From the NCBI GenBank assembly GCA_016169945.1, contig JADLSH010000076.1, positions 1,927,001 to 1,991,000 on the forward strand: a stretch of 64,000 nt of DNA. The letters are read 5' to 3'. Source of the DNA: Trachythela sp. YZ-2020. Taxonomy: Eukaryota; Cnidaria; Anthozoa; Malacalcyonacea; Clavulariidae. Below the pieces are notes generated by a model. That model was given only the letters and a program-made list of their open reading frames with translations, did no database searches and was not told where the DNA came from. The position numbers and the translations under genes are program-made. Positions 22,114-35,677 of this stretch are shown one piece after another; within the stretch, counting starts at the first letter, position 1, and each line of letters starts with the position of its first letter.

Positions 22114-25100
22114 CAGTGGCGTAGGAAGGGGGGGGGCACTGGGGGCACGTGCCCCCCCAACTTTCAAAGTGATAAGAAAAAGTGCCCTTTTTACAAGGAA
22201 AGTGCCCTTTTTTCATGCCTTACATTGGTATGCCTTTCTGAAAGATATGAGATTGTGCCGAAATGAATGTACTAAAACATTTTGTAGGATTCCAGCATTC
22301 ACTAGCTTTTAAATGTTTTTTCGAGAAGCCCCGGCTTGCCGATTGCGAATTGCGACATTCACGTTAATAAAAATAGCACACATACCGGAAGTTTTCCCAA
22401 CCGGAAATATCATGTCTTCTTGTTGCTAAGTTACCAAACCCAAAACTGATTTGAGAATAAATCAATAATTATACGCCATGCTTTCATATTTATAATATTT
22501 ACATTTATATAATACTAACACGACTCTGCAGCGAAATTACTTTATTGATCGAGACGAGATGTAATACAAATTAATCTGCTAAAGATAGCACATTGGCGAT
22601 TTGTTATTGTTATATCAGTGTTGAAGGTGAAAATGCCCGGAAAGAACGCTGCAAGAGATTACGGACAAAACAGCTAAACGAGACAGCATCCGGTATACCA
22701 AAACTCAGTACATTTGGTTTCGTGAAAACTCCGGGCAATTCGTCGAAGACCTAGGATTCGAATTATTCGACAACTAACCTTCATGCAGAAGATTTCAGTT
22801 CGCATTCACACGAATCAAATAGCCCTTCCCCTGATACTGTGAGAAATGCAGCAACCGAGAGGTTGACAAGCAATCTTGATGCACAAGATTCCAGTCTACA
22901 TTCACATGAGTCAGACAGCTCCGATATTATTGAAAAACCACCTGACCTACCACTTACACATCACCAATCTACTTCTGCTGAAAAATTAGCATCAAACTTG
23001 TCCCAAGAAGTGATACAATCTGCTGAGTCAACTATAGTAGACAACGATTCTGAGACTGATATTTCTAAATCTCCATTTGTCATCACATCCGCAAGTCCTA
23101 TAACCCGCAAGTCTACCTGCAGTCCAGATCCAAAAGTCAGCTCCACCAGTGGTAGTCAATTAGGTTGTGAGTCAATTTGCTGCACACAAAGTTCTCCGTA
23201 CAAGCCAACTTCAAAAGAATTACAGAAAACTTCCGTTAAGCAGATCTGCAGCGATGGAAAAAATCGACAGTGTCCATCGTCCATTTTTTCAAAATATAGC
23301 TGGATAACGTACTGTTTGACGAGAGGTACTATAGCTTGTTTTTTCTGCAAAACAGGTGGCGAAAAACAGCTAAATTTATTCAGTTATCACAGCGAGAACG
23401 CGTTCTCTTCAGGGAACTTTAGTAATTGGAAGAAATGCCAAGAAAAGCTAGAGAAGCATCAAAATTCCCATTACCACCAAGAGTGTGTTGAGAAATGTTT
23501 GTTCTTGAAGAATGCAAACATGAACGTTGGTGTCCAGCTGGAAAAGCAATGTAAAGACGAGAAAGAATTTCACCGGTTCCTTTTTCTAAAACAGCTGAGT
23601 AGTCTAAAGTATCTTGTACGTCAAGGCCTTGCTATCCGTGGGCATGAATCAATGGAAAGTAACCTAATTCAAATGCTCAAGACAAGAGCGGAAGATGTTC
23701 CCGAGTTAAACCAATGGATTGAAGATAGACGATATATCAGCCCAGATATCATTAATGAACTCGTCGAAATGATGGGCAATGCCGTTTTGCATTCAATCTT
23801 GCAAGATATTAAAGAAAATTTAGGATTATTCGGACTGATTGCGGATGAATCCCGTGACATCAGTAACAAAGAGCAATTAACATGCATATTACGATGGGTG
23901 TCTTTGCCAGATTTGACAACTCATGAAGACTTTCTCGGAATGTATCTGATCGAGAAACCTGACGCTGAAACGATAAAAGTCGCACTGAAAGATATTTTGT
24001 TGCGATGTAATCTCAGGTTAAATGACTGTCGATGGCAAGCGTATGATGGGGCATCAACGATGAGTGGCCACCTAAGTGGAGTTGGGGCTCGAATACAGGC
24101 TGAAAACCCTGCAGCTCACCGTATTCACTGTGCAAATCACAGGTTAGACCTAGCGTTAAAATCGTGTACACATCAAAGTGAAGTTATTGATGATTCTTTG
24201 AGTTTCGTGCAGGATTTGGCTGTCTTTATTCGACGCTCACCGCTGAGAATGGCTACGAAAGTATTGCGAAAGAACTAGATCCTGATGAATCTGTTGATAG
24301 TCTTCATCTTTATGCCCAACTCGATGGACTGTAAGAACGAAATCAATCGCAGCAGTATTGAATAATTACCAGGCATTACATTCTACGTTGCTGAGTATTT
24401 CGAAAACGGCAAGTGAACGGGAAAAGCGTGACAAAGCAGCGGGACTTGCAACGAAAATGACCGAGTTTAAGACCTTGTTCGGTTTGCATTTTGCAATGAA
24501 CCTTTTCTGTGTCTGTGAACAGCTCGCGACTACCATGCAAACCAAAGGAATCCTCGCACAGACTGTGATGGTTGGAGTGCGTGCTTTAAAGGACAACTTG
24601 CAGCTTCAGAGGATTCTTATAATGTCTTTTTTGATCAAACACAAGAGAAGGGAAATGCCCTTGGTATGGTAAAAGAGGCAGTTCTTCCTCGTCCAAGAAA
24701 AGTTCCTCGACGCCTACAGGATGGAGATGCTGAGGAACATCAGCATGACTCGGTAAAATCAATGTTTCGAGCTCAGTACTGTGAAGCAATTGACGCAATT
24801 CTTGCAGAACTGAATAGGCGATTTGATGAAAGGTCATATGCACCTCTTCAGCATATAGAAGATGTTATCCTAAATGCCGCTAACAGGGAGCCATGTGATA
24901 TAAGCGATGATTTCAAGGGAACATACGACAAAGAAATCGATTTTGATCAAGTAACCACTGAGCTTAGATTTCTTCCTGGTATAATCAAGCAATGTTTACC
25001 AGAGGTTAGACGTGTGACAACAATGGATACCGTGATTTCAGCAGTGACCCAAGGGCAAAATGGTGCATTTATCGTACCGAATATTGTTCGTCTATTACAA

Positions 25101-25801
25101 ATATACCTGCTGGCTCCGATGAGTGCCGCAACTGCTGAAAGGTCTTTTTCAGGTCAACGACGCATCAAAACGTACCTGAGGAGCACAATGACGCAGAAAA
25201 GATACAATAACCTACTTATGCTTAATATTCACAAAGAAAGAATAGATAGCGTTGATCTTAGAGAACTTGCTAAGGCATTTGCAGAAAAAAATGACAAAAG
25301 AATACGATTTTTTGGCAAATTCCACTGAACTAAATAACTGCTACAAACATTAATCTTCAAGCTTCACCCGATATAGATTTTATATGGTCAAAGTTATAAC
25401 ATATTCAAAGTTGCAACAGTTTTTGGTAAAGGTTCATGTTTAAATTTTAAAACTCGTTTATTATGTTGAAATTAAATAAAACGGCATACAACAGGCACCA
25501 TGCGACACGTAATGGTAATACTGACAATTAAATTTATTATATTGATATTAAAATTATTATATTAAAAGGTAACAAAGCTTTATGAAAATGCTGAAAATTT
25601 GCTAATGTCTCAATGAATGTGGATTGCCTTATTAAAAAGGTACATGAAATACAGACACCCACTAAAGTCAGATTTTCAAAGACATGCATGAATTGCGCTG
25701 TTTAGCCGAAAATGAATTTACTTGAGGGTGCCCTTTTTGTATGAAAAAGTGCCTTGAAAGCCTGTGCCCCCCCCAACTTTAACTTGCTTCCTACGCCACT
25801 G
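22114..25801 (+). mobile_element. hAT transposon (ZMYM1/TTF type) with 8-bp target duplication
   Basis: Ends CAGTGGCGTAGGAAG and CTTCCTACGCCACTG are perfect 15-bp inverted repeats, followed inside by G9 and C-rich runs. The duplicated target is GTTGGGTG (22106-22113 and 25802-25809). Removing 3688 bp plus one target copy restores the Mutator-like reading frame. AATAAA at 25475-25480 may be its polyadenylation signal. Copies 2 and 3 of the tandem segment keep the right end (to 30738 and 35677) but not the left. Confidence 0.9.
22839..25328 (+). pseudogene. hAT transposase, copy 1 (longest, three indels)
   Basis: Ser/Thr-rich N-terminus; TTF-type zinc finger around KYSWITYCLTRGTIACFFC, with H/C residues near HQNSHYHQECVEKC. 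DUF4371-like RNase-H fold follows: first acid in GLIADESRDISN, second in YDGASTMSGHLSG, and CPTRW-type tryptophan element. The C-terminal hAT dimerisation block LLAPMSAATAERSFSGQRRI holds the third acid. Length about 830 residues, normal for this group. Copy 1 lacks a TACG unit near 24256, a T near 24310 and a G near 24613 compared with copies 2 and 3. A consensus of the three copies keeps one frame over the shared part, so the element was recently intact. The N-terminus upstream of 22839 is uncertain: an ATG at 22632 is out of frame. Confidence 0.85.
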
Positions 25802-26660
25802 GTTGGGTGTATATGATGCTGCTGCCCATTTCAACACTGGTGCATCTGCTGCAATTGAGCTTCTAAAGGATATGGGCCTTGCACCTGGCAAGTTTTGTAC
25901 AGAAGAGTGCTTGAAATCTGACAGGCTGCGTATACGGAAAGCAAACTATAAATGTCACGAAAAAAATAAGATACGGCGCAGGTTAATACGGGGGGAAAAG
26001 AAGAAGAAAGGGGACAAATTAGCAGCAAAAGAAGGAGAAACATATGCATCAGGTGCATTTTGACTAAACTTAGTTATATTGACTTGGTAATGTTTTAATA
26101 CTTGTATATTTCTTGATTTGTAGTCAATATATGTTCTCAGTCATCTTTATCGCTCGTTTTCTCAAAATAGCATTTTCGGCTATACAGAACTCTTTTAAAA
26201 ATGATAACTTAAAAGCTATTTAATGGAATGACCTGAAATTTTTTATGTGGTAGGATAGGTATGTTTTCTTGTTCCTGAACCTAAATTTGTGGCTATTTTG
26301 TTAATAGTTCATAAATAACTGAATTTGATGCACCCTAATGCATTGAAAACATTGATATCTGCTGTTTTTTATGAAATAATTTATATATTGGAAGGATTTT
26401 TAGGTTCATCCCCTAGACTGGTCTATAGTGAGTACAGAAATAAGATTTATTTGTTTTTGTATCCCCTATTAACTTCTCTATAGTTTTTGAAAAAGGGATA
26501 CTAAAATCGCTGTTGGGGGTCATTATCTTAGTTGCCATGGCAACATAAAGTTCAATACTTATGTTGTTCTGATCACTACACCAATACCTCTTTGGTTCAT
26601 GCATTAGTAGTTCAATTGAAGCTATTTTATTGATAATTGAAATCAGGGTGGAAGACCACC

Positions 26661-28131
26661 TTCATCAAGACTTCTCATAATTGAAAACTACAGTATATTG
26701 CCCACATTAGCAACATGAAGCATAGGTTTTTTGTTGGTAAATTAGGTCATGCAAGAGATCTGTGATAAAAAGGCTTTTGTATACTTTTTTCTTATATAAT
26801 TAAGTACCATACAATGATTGGTGGAATGAAAACTAACAAAGTAGTGCATGACGATGTACAGTAGCTAGCTAATAAATTATATTGACAGTAACCATGGATT
26901 TTGAGCCGTACAGGCTGATCAATTTTAAAGGCTTTGTATGCGAAGTAAATATACGTGAAAATACTGGCCACTAATGTAAATGTGAAGTAGATTGAATACG
27001 TGTTTTAAATAGATTGAATACGTAGTCGTAGATTGACGAATATGTGTTTTAATTCAATTAATACATGTGCATATTATATTGTGAATGTGACGAGTATATA
27101 GGAATATATTCGTATCATACAGAAGGTGAATCTACGTGACCTGTATCATATGCTTTTCTTTTACTCATATTATGTTCAAATGTATAACAGAGCACCACAG
27201 TAGTTTAAGTACTGTTTAATAAACAATCAGGAGTTATTTTATTATGTTTGAAATCACAGGTATAAAGCTACTTCACGTGACATTATGGTTGACATGATTT
27301 GGCAATAAGCTTATGAATTATTAATAAGTGTTTTTGAAAAACTGTTTTGCAATAGGCTGTTAGTGTTCAATATTTTACACAGACTGAATATTTTAACCAA
27401 AACAATGAATACTGAACAAAAATGTGGGGCAAGTAGCTTTTGGACTTCCATCGTTAAGTAATGGAACAAAGTTTAAGTATTTTAATATTAATTTGTTAAG
27501 TAAATTTTAATCTTTAAACGCTTAAACACTATGTATACTTAATAAGTTAGTATAATTAGTTAGTAATACGTAACTGTGTCTTTCCCAAAAACTTGTGTTT
27601 GATACGAATAGTTCTTTGTTGCATGCATGCACTTATGGATGTTTTTAACAAACAGGACACTATGTATTTGGGCTAATCTGAAAATTGTAAAGATAACTTA
27701 AGGAAAAATCAGTTTATAATTATATAATACAGATTGCAAAGTTGTTTTGGTCACAATGAATATTGAATTACTTATTAAACATTGAATTAAACCTTTGTGC
27801 ATGTGTAAATTTAAATTGAAGTATAGAAAGTAATTTTGCGATAGATACTGACTCTGTTTTCCAATGGCTTGCAGTCAAGGTTGATACTACTCCATTTATA
27901 TACTAAAAAACACAGTGTTTACGTGAAGATAATTTTACAATGAAAACTGCATTATGTTGTTAGTGGACCTGTTATGTACCTGCATAGAAATTAATTAATT
28001 GACATAAGCACACATTACCCAAAATGGTGATTTTCTGGCCTTAAAACCTGAATTGCTACCCCTTGGCGAAATTGTTGCACTCGTGATTGTTTTATTAATC
28101 AAATAGTAATATTCAATATTGTTCCTTTTAG
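26661..28131. other. intron 2 sequence between Mutator end and exon 3 copy 1
   Basis: AT-rich, no gene seen. The same sequence recurs in copies 2 (31598-33068) and 3 (36538-38002). The last bases form the acceptor (GTTCCTTTTAG) of exon 3. Confidence 0.6.
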
Positions 28132-28308
28132 GAAATTAATGAAGATATTGGAAGTGAAATTCTATTTAGTGAAAAGGATAGTAGTGACGAAAGTTGGGTT
28201 CCAACTGAGAAGGACAAATTAGAAGATTCAAAGAAAGGTGTAAAGCGTCCTTTAGACACGGCAATGAAACAGAAAAAGAAAATAAAACAGGTGGCGAAAA
28301 ACAGCTAA
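28132..28308 (+). pseudogene. truncated copy of recombinase exon 3 (tandem copy 1)
   Basis: Acceptor and first 152 bases equal the true exon 3 at 38003 (EINEDIGSEILFSEKDSSDE ...). The tandem junction then switches it into hAT sequence, giving IKQVAKNS and a stop at 28306-28308. As the first acceptor after exon 2, its use would cut the protein to about 120 residues, without zinc fingers or recombinase domain. Confidence 0.8.
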
Positions 28309-28334
28309 ATTTATTCAGTTATCACAGCGAGAAC

Positions 28335-30266
28335 GTGTTCTCTTCAGGGAACTTTAGTAATTGGAAGAAATGCCAAGAAAAGCTAGAGAAGCATCAAAAT
28401 TCCCATTACCACCAAGAGTGTGTTGAGAAATGTTTGTTCTTGAAGAATGCAAACATGAACGTTGGTGTCCAGCTGGAAAAGCAATGTAAAGACGAGAAAG
28501 AATTTCACCGGTTCCTTTTTCTAAAACAGCTGAGTAGTCTAAAGTATCTTGTACGTCAAGGCCTTGCTATCCGTGGGCATGAATCAATGGAAAGTAACCT
28601 AATTCAAATGCTCAAGACAAGAGCGGAAGATGTTCCCGAGTTAAACCAATGGATTGAAGATAGACGATATATCAGCCCAGATATCATTAATGAACTCGTC
28701 GAAATGATGGGCAATGCCGTTTTGCATTCAATCTTGCAAGATATTAAAGAAAATTTAGGATTATTCGGACTGATTGCGGATGAATCCCGTGACATCAGTA
28801 ACAAAGAGCAATTAACATGCATATTACGATGGGTGTCTTTGCCAGATTTGACAACTCATGAAGACTTTCTCGGAATGTATCTGATCGAGAAACCTGACGC
28901 TGAAACGATAAAGTCGCACTGAAAGATATTTTGTTGCGATGTAATCTCAGGTTAAATGACTGTCGATGGCAAGCGTATGATGGGCATCAACGATGAGTGG
29001 CCACCTAAGTGGAGTTGGGGCTCGAATACAGGCTGAAAACCCTGCAGCTCACCGTATTCACTGTGCAAATCACAGGTTAGACCTAGCGTTAAAATCGTGT
29101 ACACATCAAAGTGAAGTTATTGATGATTCTTTGAGTTTCGTGCAGGATTTGGCTGTCTTTATTCGACGCTCACCGCTGAGAATGGCTACGTACGAAAGTA
29201 TTGCGAAAGAACTAGATCCTGATGAATCTGTTGATAGTCTTCATCTTTTATGCCCAACTCGATGGACTGTAAGAACGAAATCAATCGCAGCAGTATTGAA
29301 TAATTACCAGGCATTACATTCTACGTTGCTGAGTATTTCGAAAACGGCAAGTGAACGGGAAAAGCGTGACAAAGCAGCGGGACTTGCAACGAAAATGACC
29401 GAGTTTAAGACCTTTTTCGGTTTGCATTTTGCAATGAACCTTTTCTGTGTCTGTGAACAGCTCGCGACTACCATGCAAACCAAAGGAATCCTCGCACAGA
29501 CTGTGATGGTTGGAGGCGTGCTTTAAAGGACAACTTGCAGCTTCAGAGGGATTCTTATAATGTCTTTTTTGATCAAACACAAGAGAAGGGAAATGCCCTT
29601 GGTATGGTAAAAGAGGCAGTTCTTCCTCGTCCAAGAAAAGTTCCTCGACGCCTACAGGATGGAGATGCTGAGGAACATCAGCATGACTCGGTAAAATCAA
29701 TGTTTCGAGCTCAGTACTGTGAAGCAATTGGCGCAATTCTTGCAGAACTGAATAGGCGATTTGATGAAAGGTCATATGCACCTCTTCAGCATATAGAAGA
29801 TGTTATCCTAAATGCCGCTAACAGGGAGCCATGTGATATAAGCGATGATTTCAAGGGAACATACGACAAAGAAATCGATTTTGATCAAGTAACCACTGAG
29901 CTTAGATTTCTTCCTGGTATAATCAAGCAATGTTTACCAGAGGTTAGACGTGTGACAACAATGGATACCGTGATTTCAGCAGTGACCCAAGGGCAAAATG
30001 GTGCATTTATCGTACCGAATATTGTTCGTCTATTACAAATATACCTGCTGGCTCCGATGAGTGCCGCAACTGCTGAAAGGTCTTTTTCAGGTCAACGACG
30101 CATCAAAACGTACCTGAGGAGCACAATGACGCAGAAAAGATACAATAACCTACTTATGCTTAATATTCACAAAGAAAGAATAGATAGCGTTGATCTTAGA
30201 GAACTTGCTAAGGCATTTGCAGAAAAAAATGACAAAAGAATACGATTTTTTGGCAAATTCCACTGA
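28335..30266 (+). pseudogene. hAT transposase 3' part, tandem copy 2
   Basis: Lacks the N-terminus because the segment starts inside the gene (28284). Same domains from the zinc-finger tail to the dimerisation block. Three single-base losses relative to the other copies: an A near 28912 (GATAAAGTCGC), a G near 28984 and a T near 29516. One substitution (D to G, near 29731) lies outside the motifs. Ends KRIRFFGKFH. Confidence 0.85.
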
Positions 30267-30738
30267 ACTAAATAACTGCTACAAACATTAATCTTCAAGC
30301 TTCACCCGATATAGATTTTATATGGTCAAAGTTATAACATATTCAAAGTTGCAACAGTTTTGGTAAAGGTTCATGTTTAAATTTTAAAACTCGTTTATTA
30401 TGTTGAAATTAAATAAAACGGCATACAACAGGCACCATGCGACACGTAATGGTAATACTGACAATTAAATTTATTATATTGATATTAAAATTATTATATT
30501 AAAAGGTAACAAAGCTTTATGAAAATGCTGAAAATTTGCTAATGTCTCAATGAATGTGGATTGCCTTATTAAAAAGGTACATGAAATACAGACACCCACT
30601 AAAGTCAGATTTTCAAAGACATGCATGAATTGCGCTGTTTAGCCGAAAATGAATTTACTTGAGGGTGCCCTTTTTGTATGAAAAAGTGCCTTGAAAGCCT
30701 GTGCCCCCCCCAACTTTAACTTGCTTCCTACGCCACTG

Positions 30739-31000
30739 GTTGGGTGTATATGATGCTGCTGCCCATTTCAACACTGGTGCATCTGCTGCAATTGAGCTTC
30801 TAAAGGATATGGGCCTTGCACCTGGCAAGTTTTGTACAGAAGAGTGCTTGAAATCTGACAGGCTGCGTATACGGAAAGCAAACTATAAATGTCACGAAAA
30901 AAATAAGATACGGCGCAGGTTAATACGGGGGGAAAAGAAGAAGAAAGGGGACAAATTAGCAGCAAAAGAAGGAGAAACATATGCATCAGGTGCATTTTGA
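30739..31000 (+). pseudogene. Mutator-like transposase C-terminus, tandem copy 2
   Basis: Starts with the right-hand GTTGGGTG target copy and reads VYDAAAHFNTGASAAIELL to TYASGAF. The inverted end GGGTGGAAGACCACC follows at 31583-31597. Confidence 0.85.
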
Positions 31001-33068
31001 CTAAACTTAGTTATATTGACTTGGTAATGTTTTAATACTTGTATACTTCTTGATTTGTAGTCAATATATGTTCTCAGTCATCTTTATCGCTTGTTTTCTC
31101 AAAATAGCATTTTCGGCTATACAGAACTCTTTTAAAAATGATAACTTAAAAGCTATTTAATGGAATGACCTGAAATTTTTTATGTGGTAGGATAGGTATG
31201 TTTTCTTGTTCCTGAACCTAAATTTGTGGCTATTTTGTTAATAGTTCATAAATAACTGAATTTGATGCACCCTAATGCATTGAAAACATTGATATCCGCT
31301 GTTTTTTATGAAATAATTTATATATTGGAAGGATTTTTAGGTTCATCCCCTAGACTGGTCTATAGTGAGTACAGAAATAAGATTTATTTGTTTTTGTATC
31401 CCCTATTAACTTCTCTATAGTTTTTGAAAAAGGGATACTAAAATCGCTGTTGGGGGTCATTATCTTAGTTGCCATGGCAACATAAAGTTCAATACTTATG
31501 TTGTTCTGATCACTACACCAATACCTCTTTGGTTCATGCATTAGTAGTTCAATTGAAGCTATTTTATTGATAATTGAAATCAGGGTGGAAGACCACCTTC
31601 ATCAAGACTTCTCATAATTGAAAACTACAGTATATTGCCCACATTAGCAACATGAAGCATAGGTTTTTTGTTGGTAAATTAGGTCATGCAAGAGATCTGT
31701 GATAAAAAGGCTTTTGTATACTTTTTTCTTATATAATTAAGTACCATACAATGATTGGTGGAATGAAAACTAACAAAGTAGTGCATGACGATGTACAGTA
31801 GCTAGCTAATAAATTATATTGACAGTAACCATGGATTTTGAGCCGTACAGGCTGATCAATTTTAAAGGCTTTGTATGCGAAGTAAATATACGTGAAAATA
31901 CTGGCCACTAATGTAAATGTGAAGTAGATTGAATACGTGTTTTAAATAGATTGAATACGTAGTCGTAGATTGACGAATATGTGTTTTAAATCAATTAATA
32001 CATGTGCATATTATATTGTGAATGTGACGAGTATATAGGAATATATTCGTATCATACAGAAGGTGAATCTACGTGACCTGTATCATATGCTTTTCTTTTA
32101 CTCATATTATGTTCAAATGTATAACAGAGCACCACAGTAGTTTAAGTACTGTTTAATAAACAATCAGGAGTTATTTTATTATGTTTGAAATCACAGGTAT
32201 AAAGCTACTTCACGTGACATTATGGTTGACATGATTTGGCAATAAGCTTATGAATTATTAATAAGTGTTTTTGAAAAACTGTTTTGCAATAGGCTGTTAG
32301 TGTTCAATATTTTACACAGACTGAATATTTTAACCAAAACAATGAATACTGAACAAAAATGTGGGGCAAGTAGCTTTTGGACTTCCATCGTTAAGTAATG
32401 GAACAAAGTTTAAGTATTTTAATATTAATTTGTTAAGTAAATTTTAATCTTTAAACGCTTAAACACTATGTATACTTAATAAGTTAGTATAATTAGTTAG
32501 TAATACGTAACTGTGTCTTTCCCAAAAACTTGTGTTTGATACGAATAGTTCTTTGTTGCATGCATGCACTTATGGATGTTTTTAACAAACAGGACACTAT
32601 GTATTTGGGCTAATCTGAAAATTGTAAAGATAACTTAAGGAAAAATCAGTTTATAATTATATAATACAGATTGCAAAGTTGTTTTGGTCACAATGAATAT
32701 TGAATTACTTATTAAACATTGAATTAAACCTTTGTGCATGTGTAAATTTAAATTGAAGTATAGAAAGTAATTTTGCGATAGATACTGACTCTGTTTTCCA
32801 ATGGCTTGCAGTCAAGGTTGATACTACTCCATTTATATACTAAAAAACACAGTGTTTACGTGAAGATAATTTTACAATGAAAACTGCATTATGTTGTTAG
32901 TGGACCTGTTATGTACCTGCATAGAAATTAATTAATTGACATAAGCACACATTACCCAAAATGGTGATTTTCTGGCCTTAAAACCTGAATTGCTACCCCT
33001 TGGCGAAATTGTTGCACTCGTGATTGTTTTATTAATCAAATAGTAATATTCAATATTGTTCCTTTTAG

Positions 33069-33245
33069 GAAATTAATGAAGATATTGGAAGTGAAATTCT
33101 ATTTAGTGAAAAGGATAGTAGTGACGAAAGTTGGGTTCCAACTGAGAAGGACAAATTAGAAGATTCAAAGAAAGGTGTAAAGCGTCCTTTAGACACGGCA
33201 ATGAAACAGAAAAAGAAAATAAAACAGGTGGCGAAAAACAGCTAA
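33069..33245 (+). pseudogene. truncated copy of recombinase exon 3 (tandem copy 2)
   Basis: Identical organisation to the truncated exon at 28132-28308: acceptor, about 150 bases of exon 3, then the junction and a stop in hAT sequence. Confidence 0.8.
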
Positions 33246-33370
33246 ATTTATTCAGTTATCACAGCGAGAACGCGTTCTCTTCAGGGAACTTTAGTAATTG
33301 GAAGAAATGCCAAGAAAAGCTAGAGAAGCATCAAAATTCCCATTACCACCAAGAGTGTGTTGAGAAATGT

Positions 33371-35205
33371 TTGTTCTTGAAGAATGCAAACATGAACGTT
33401 GGTGTCCAGCTGGAAAAGCAATGTAAAGACGAGAAAGAATTTCACCGGTTCCTTTTTCTAAAACAGCTGAGTAGTCTAAAGTATCTTGTACGTCAAGGCC
33501 TTGCTATCCGTGGGCATGAATCAATGGAAAGTAACCTAATTCAAATGCTCAAGACAAGAGCGGAAGATGTTCCCGAGTTAAACCAATGGATTGAAGATAG
33601 ACGATATATCAGCCCAGATATCATTAATGAACTCGTCGAAATGATGGGCAATGCCGTTTGCATTCAATCTTGCAAGATATTAAAGAAAATTTAGGATTAT
33701 TCGGACTGATTGCGGATGAATCCCGTGACATCAGTAACAAAGAGCAATTAACATGCATATTACGATGGGTGTCTTTGCCAGATTTGACAACTCATGAAGA
33801 CTTTCTCGGAATGTATCTGATCGAGAAACCTGACGCTGAAACGATAAAAGTCGCACTGAAAGATATTTTGTTGCGATGTAATCTCAGGTTAAATGACTGT
33901 CGATGGCAAGCGTATGATGGGGCATCAACGATGAGTGGCCACCTAAGTGGAGTTGGGGCTCGAATACAGGCTGAAAACCCTGCAGCTCACCGTATTCACT
34001 GTGCAAATCACAGGTTAGACCTAGCGTTAAAATCGTGTACACATCAAAGTGAAGTTATTGATGATTCTTTGAGTTTCGTGCAGGATTTGGCTGTCTTTAT
34101 TCGACGCTCACCGCTGAGAATGGCTACGTACGAAAGTATTGCGAAAGAACTAGATCCTGATGAATCTGTTGATAGTCTTCATCTTTTATGCCCAACTCGA
34201 TGGACTGTAAGAACGAAATCAATCGCAGCAGTATTGAATAATTACCAGGCATTACATTCTACGTTGCTGAGTATTTCGAAAACGGCAAGTGAACGGGAAA
34301 AGCGTGACAAAGCAGCGGGACTTGCAACGAAAATGACCGAGTTTAAGACCTTTTTCGGTTTGCATTTTGCAATGAACCTTTTCTGTGTCTGTGAACAGCT
34401 CGCGACTACCATGCAAACCAAAGGAATCCTCGCACAGACTGTGATGGTTGGAGTGCGTGCTTTAAAGGACAACTTGCAGCTTCAGAGGGATTCTTATAAT
34501 GTCTTTTTTGATCAAACACAAGAGAAGGGAAATGCCCTTGGTATGGTAAAAGAGGCAGTTCTTCCTCGTCCAAGAAAAGTTCCTCGACGCCTACAGGATG
34601 GAGATGCTGAGGAACATCAGCATGACTCGGTAAAATCAATGTTTCGAGCTCAGTACTGTGAAGCAATTGACGCAATTCTTGCAGAACTGAATAGGCGATT
34701 TGATGAAAGGTCATATGCACCTCTTCAGCATATAGAAGATGTTATCCTAAATGCCGCTAACAGGGAGCCATGTGATATAAGCGATGATTTCAAGGGAACA
34801 TACGACAAAGAAATCGATTTTGATCAAGTAACCACTGAGCTTAGATTTCTTCCTGGTATAATCAAGCAATGTTTACCAGAGGTTAGACGTGTGACAACAA
34901 TGGATACCGTGATTTCAGCAGTGACCCAAGGGCAAAATGGTGCATTTATCGAACCGAATATTGTTCGTCTATTACAAATATACCTGCTGGCTCCGATGAG
35001 TGCCGCAACTGCTGAAAGGTCTTTTTCAGGTCAACGACGCATCAAAACGTACCTGAGGAGCACAATGACGCAGAAAAGATACAATAACCTACTTATGCTT
35101 AATATTCACAAAGAAAGAATAGATAGCGTTGATCTTAGAGAACTTGCTAAGGCATTTGCAGAAAAAAATGACAAAAGAATACGATTTTTTGGCAAATTCC
35201 ACTGA
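33371..35205 (+). pseudogene. hAT transposase 3' part, tandem copy 3 (least damaged)
   Basis: Only one indel, a missing T in GCCGTTTGC at about 33657. From there to the stop a single 515-residue frame runs through both RNase-H acids and the dimerisation block. One substitution (V to E near 34952) distinguishes it. Confidence 0.85.
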
Positions 35206-35677
35206 ACTAAATAACTGCTACAAACATTAATCTTCAAGCTTCACCCGATATAGATTTTATATGGTCAAAGTTATAACATATTCAAAGTTGCAACAGTTTT
35301 TGGTAAAGGTTCATGTTTAAATTTTAAAACTCGTTTATTATGTTGAAATTAAATAAAACGGCATACAACAGGCACCATGCGACACGTAATGGTAATACTG
35401 ACAATTAAATTTATTATATTGATATTAAAATTATTATATTAAAAGGTAACAAAGCTTTATGAAAATGCTGAAAATTTGCTAATGTCTCAATGAATGTGGA
35501 TTGCCTTATTAAAAGGTACATGAAATACAGACACCCACTAAAGTCAGATTTTCAAAGACATGCATGAATTGCGCTGTTTAGCCGAAAATGAATTTACTTG
35601 AGGGTGCCCTTTTTGTATGAAAAAGTGCCTTGAAAGCCTGTGCCCCCCCCAACTTTAACTTGCTTCCTACGCCACTG

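Larger units (their letters stand above)
20631..26063 (+). pseudogene. Mutator-like transposase, frameshifted and split by a hAT insertion
   Basis: Starts MGSKKSSGYRRKRKFSG (basic N-terminus). After an early frame change (20810-20830) the frame gives LELLPCSNCLQFSLQFLEDP; after another (about 20925-20945), LYLRCSSCEWTSEFYTS. Candidate catalytic acids of the DDE nuclease are visible: D in AVSCDGTWQRRGFSS, D in YGDGDSKSYAAV, E in TQNQNESFNAMIW. A Cys/His cluster (CHTCKK...HEQKC) sits in the usual insertion. Another frame change lies near 21455. The hAT element enters after GSEVFSLG (22113), and reading resumes at 25810 with VYDAAAHFNTGASAAIELL, ending TYASGAF and a stop at 26061-26063. The function would be cut-and-paste transposition; the gene is dead as assembled. 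Confidence 0.8.
20198..26660 (+). mobile_element. Mutator-like DNA transposon, interrupted by a hAT element
   Basis: Termini GGTGGTCTTCCACCC (20198-20212) and GGGTGGAAGACCACC (26646-26660) are perfect 15-bp inverted repeats. They flank a transposase gene reading from 20631 to 26063. The flanks share only TTCA (20194-20197 and 26661-26664), a 4-bp duplication at most, shorter than usual for Mutator. Without the inserted hAT element and its duplicated 8 bp the element is about 2.77 kb. It lies in intron 2 of the tyrosine-recombinase-type gene. Confidence 0.75.
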
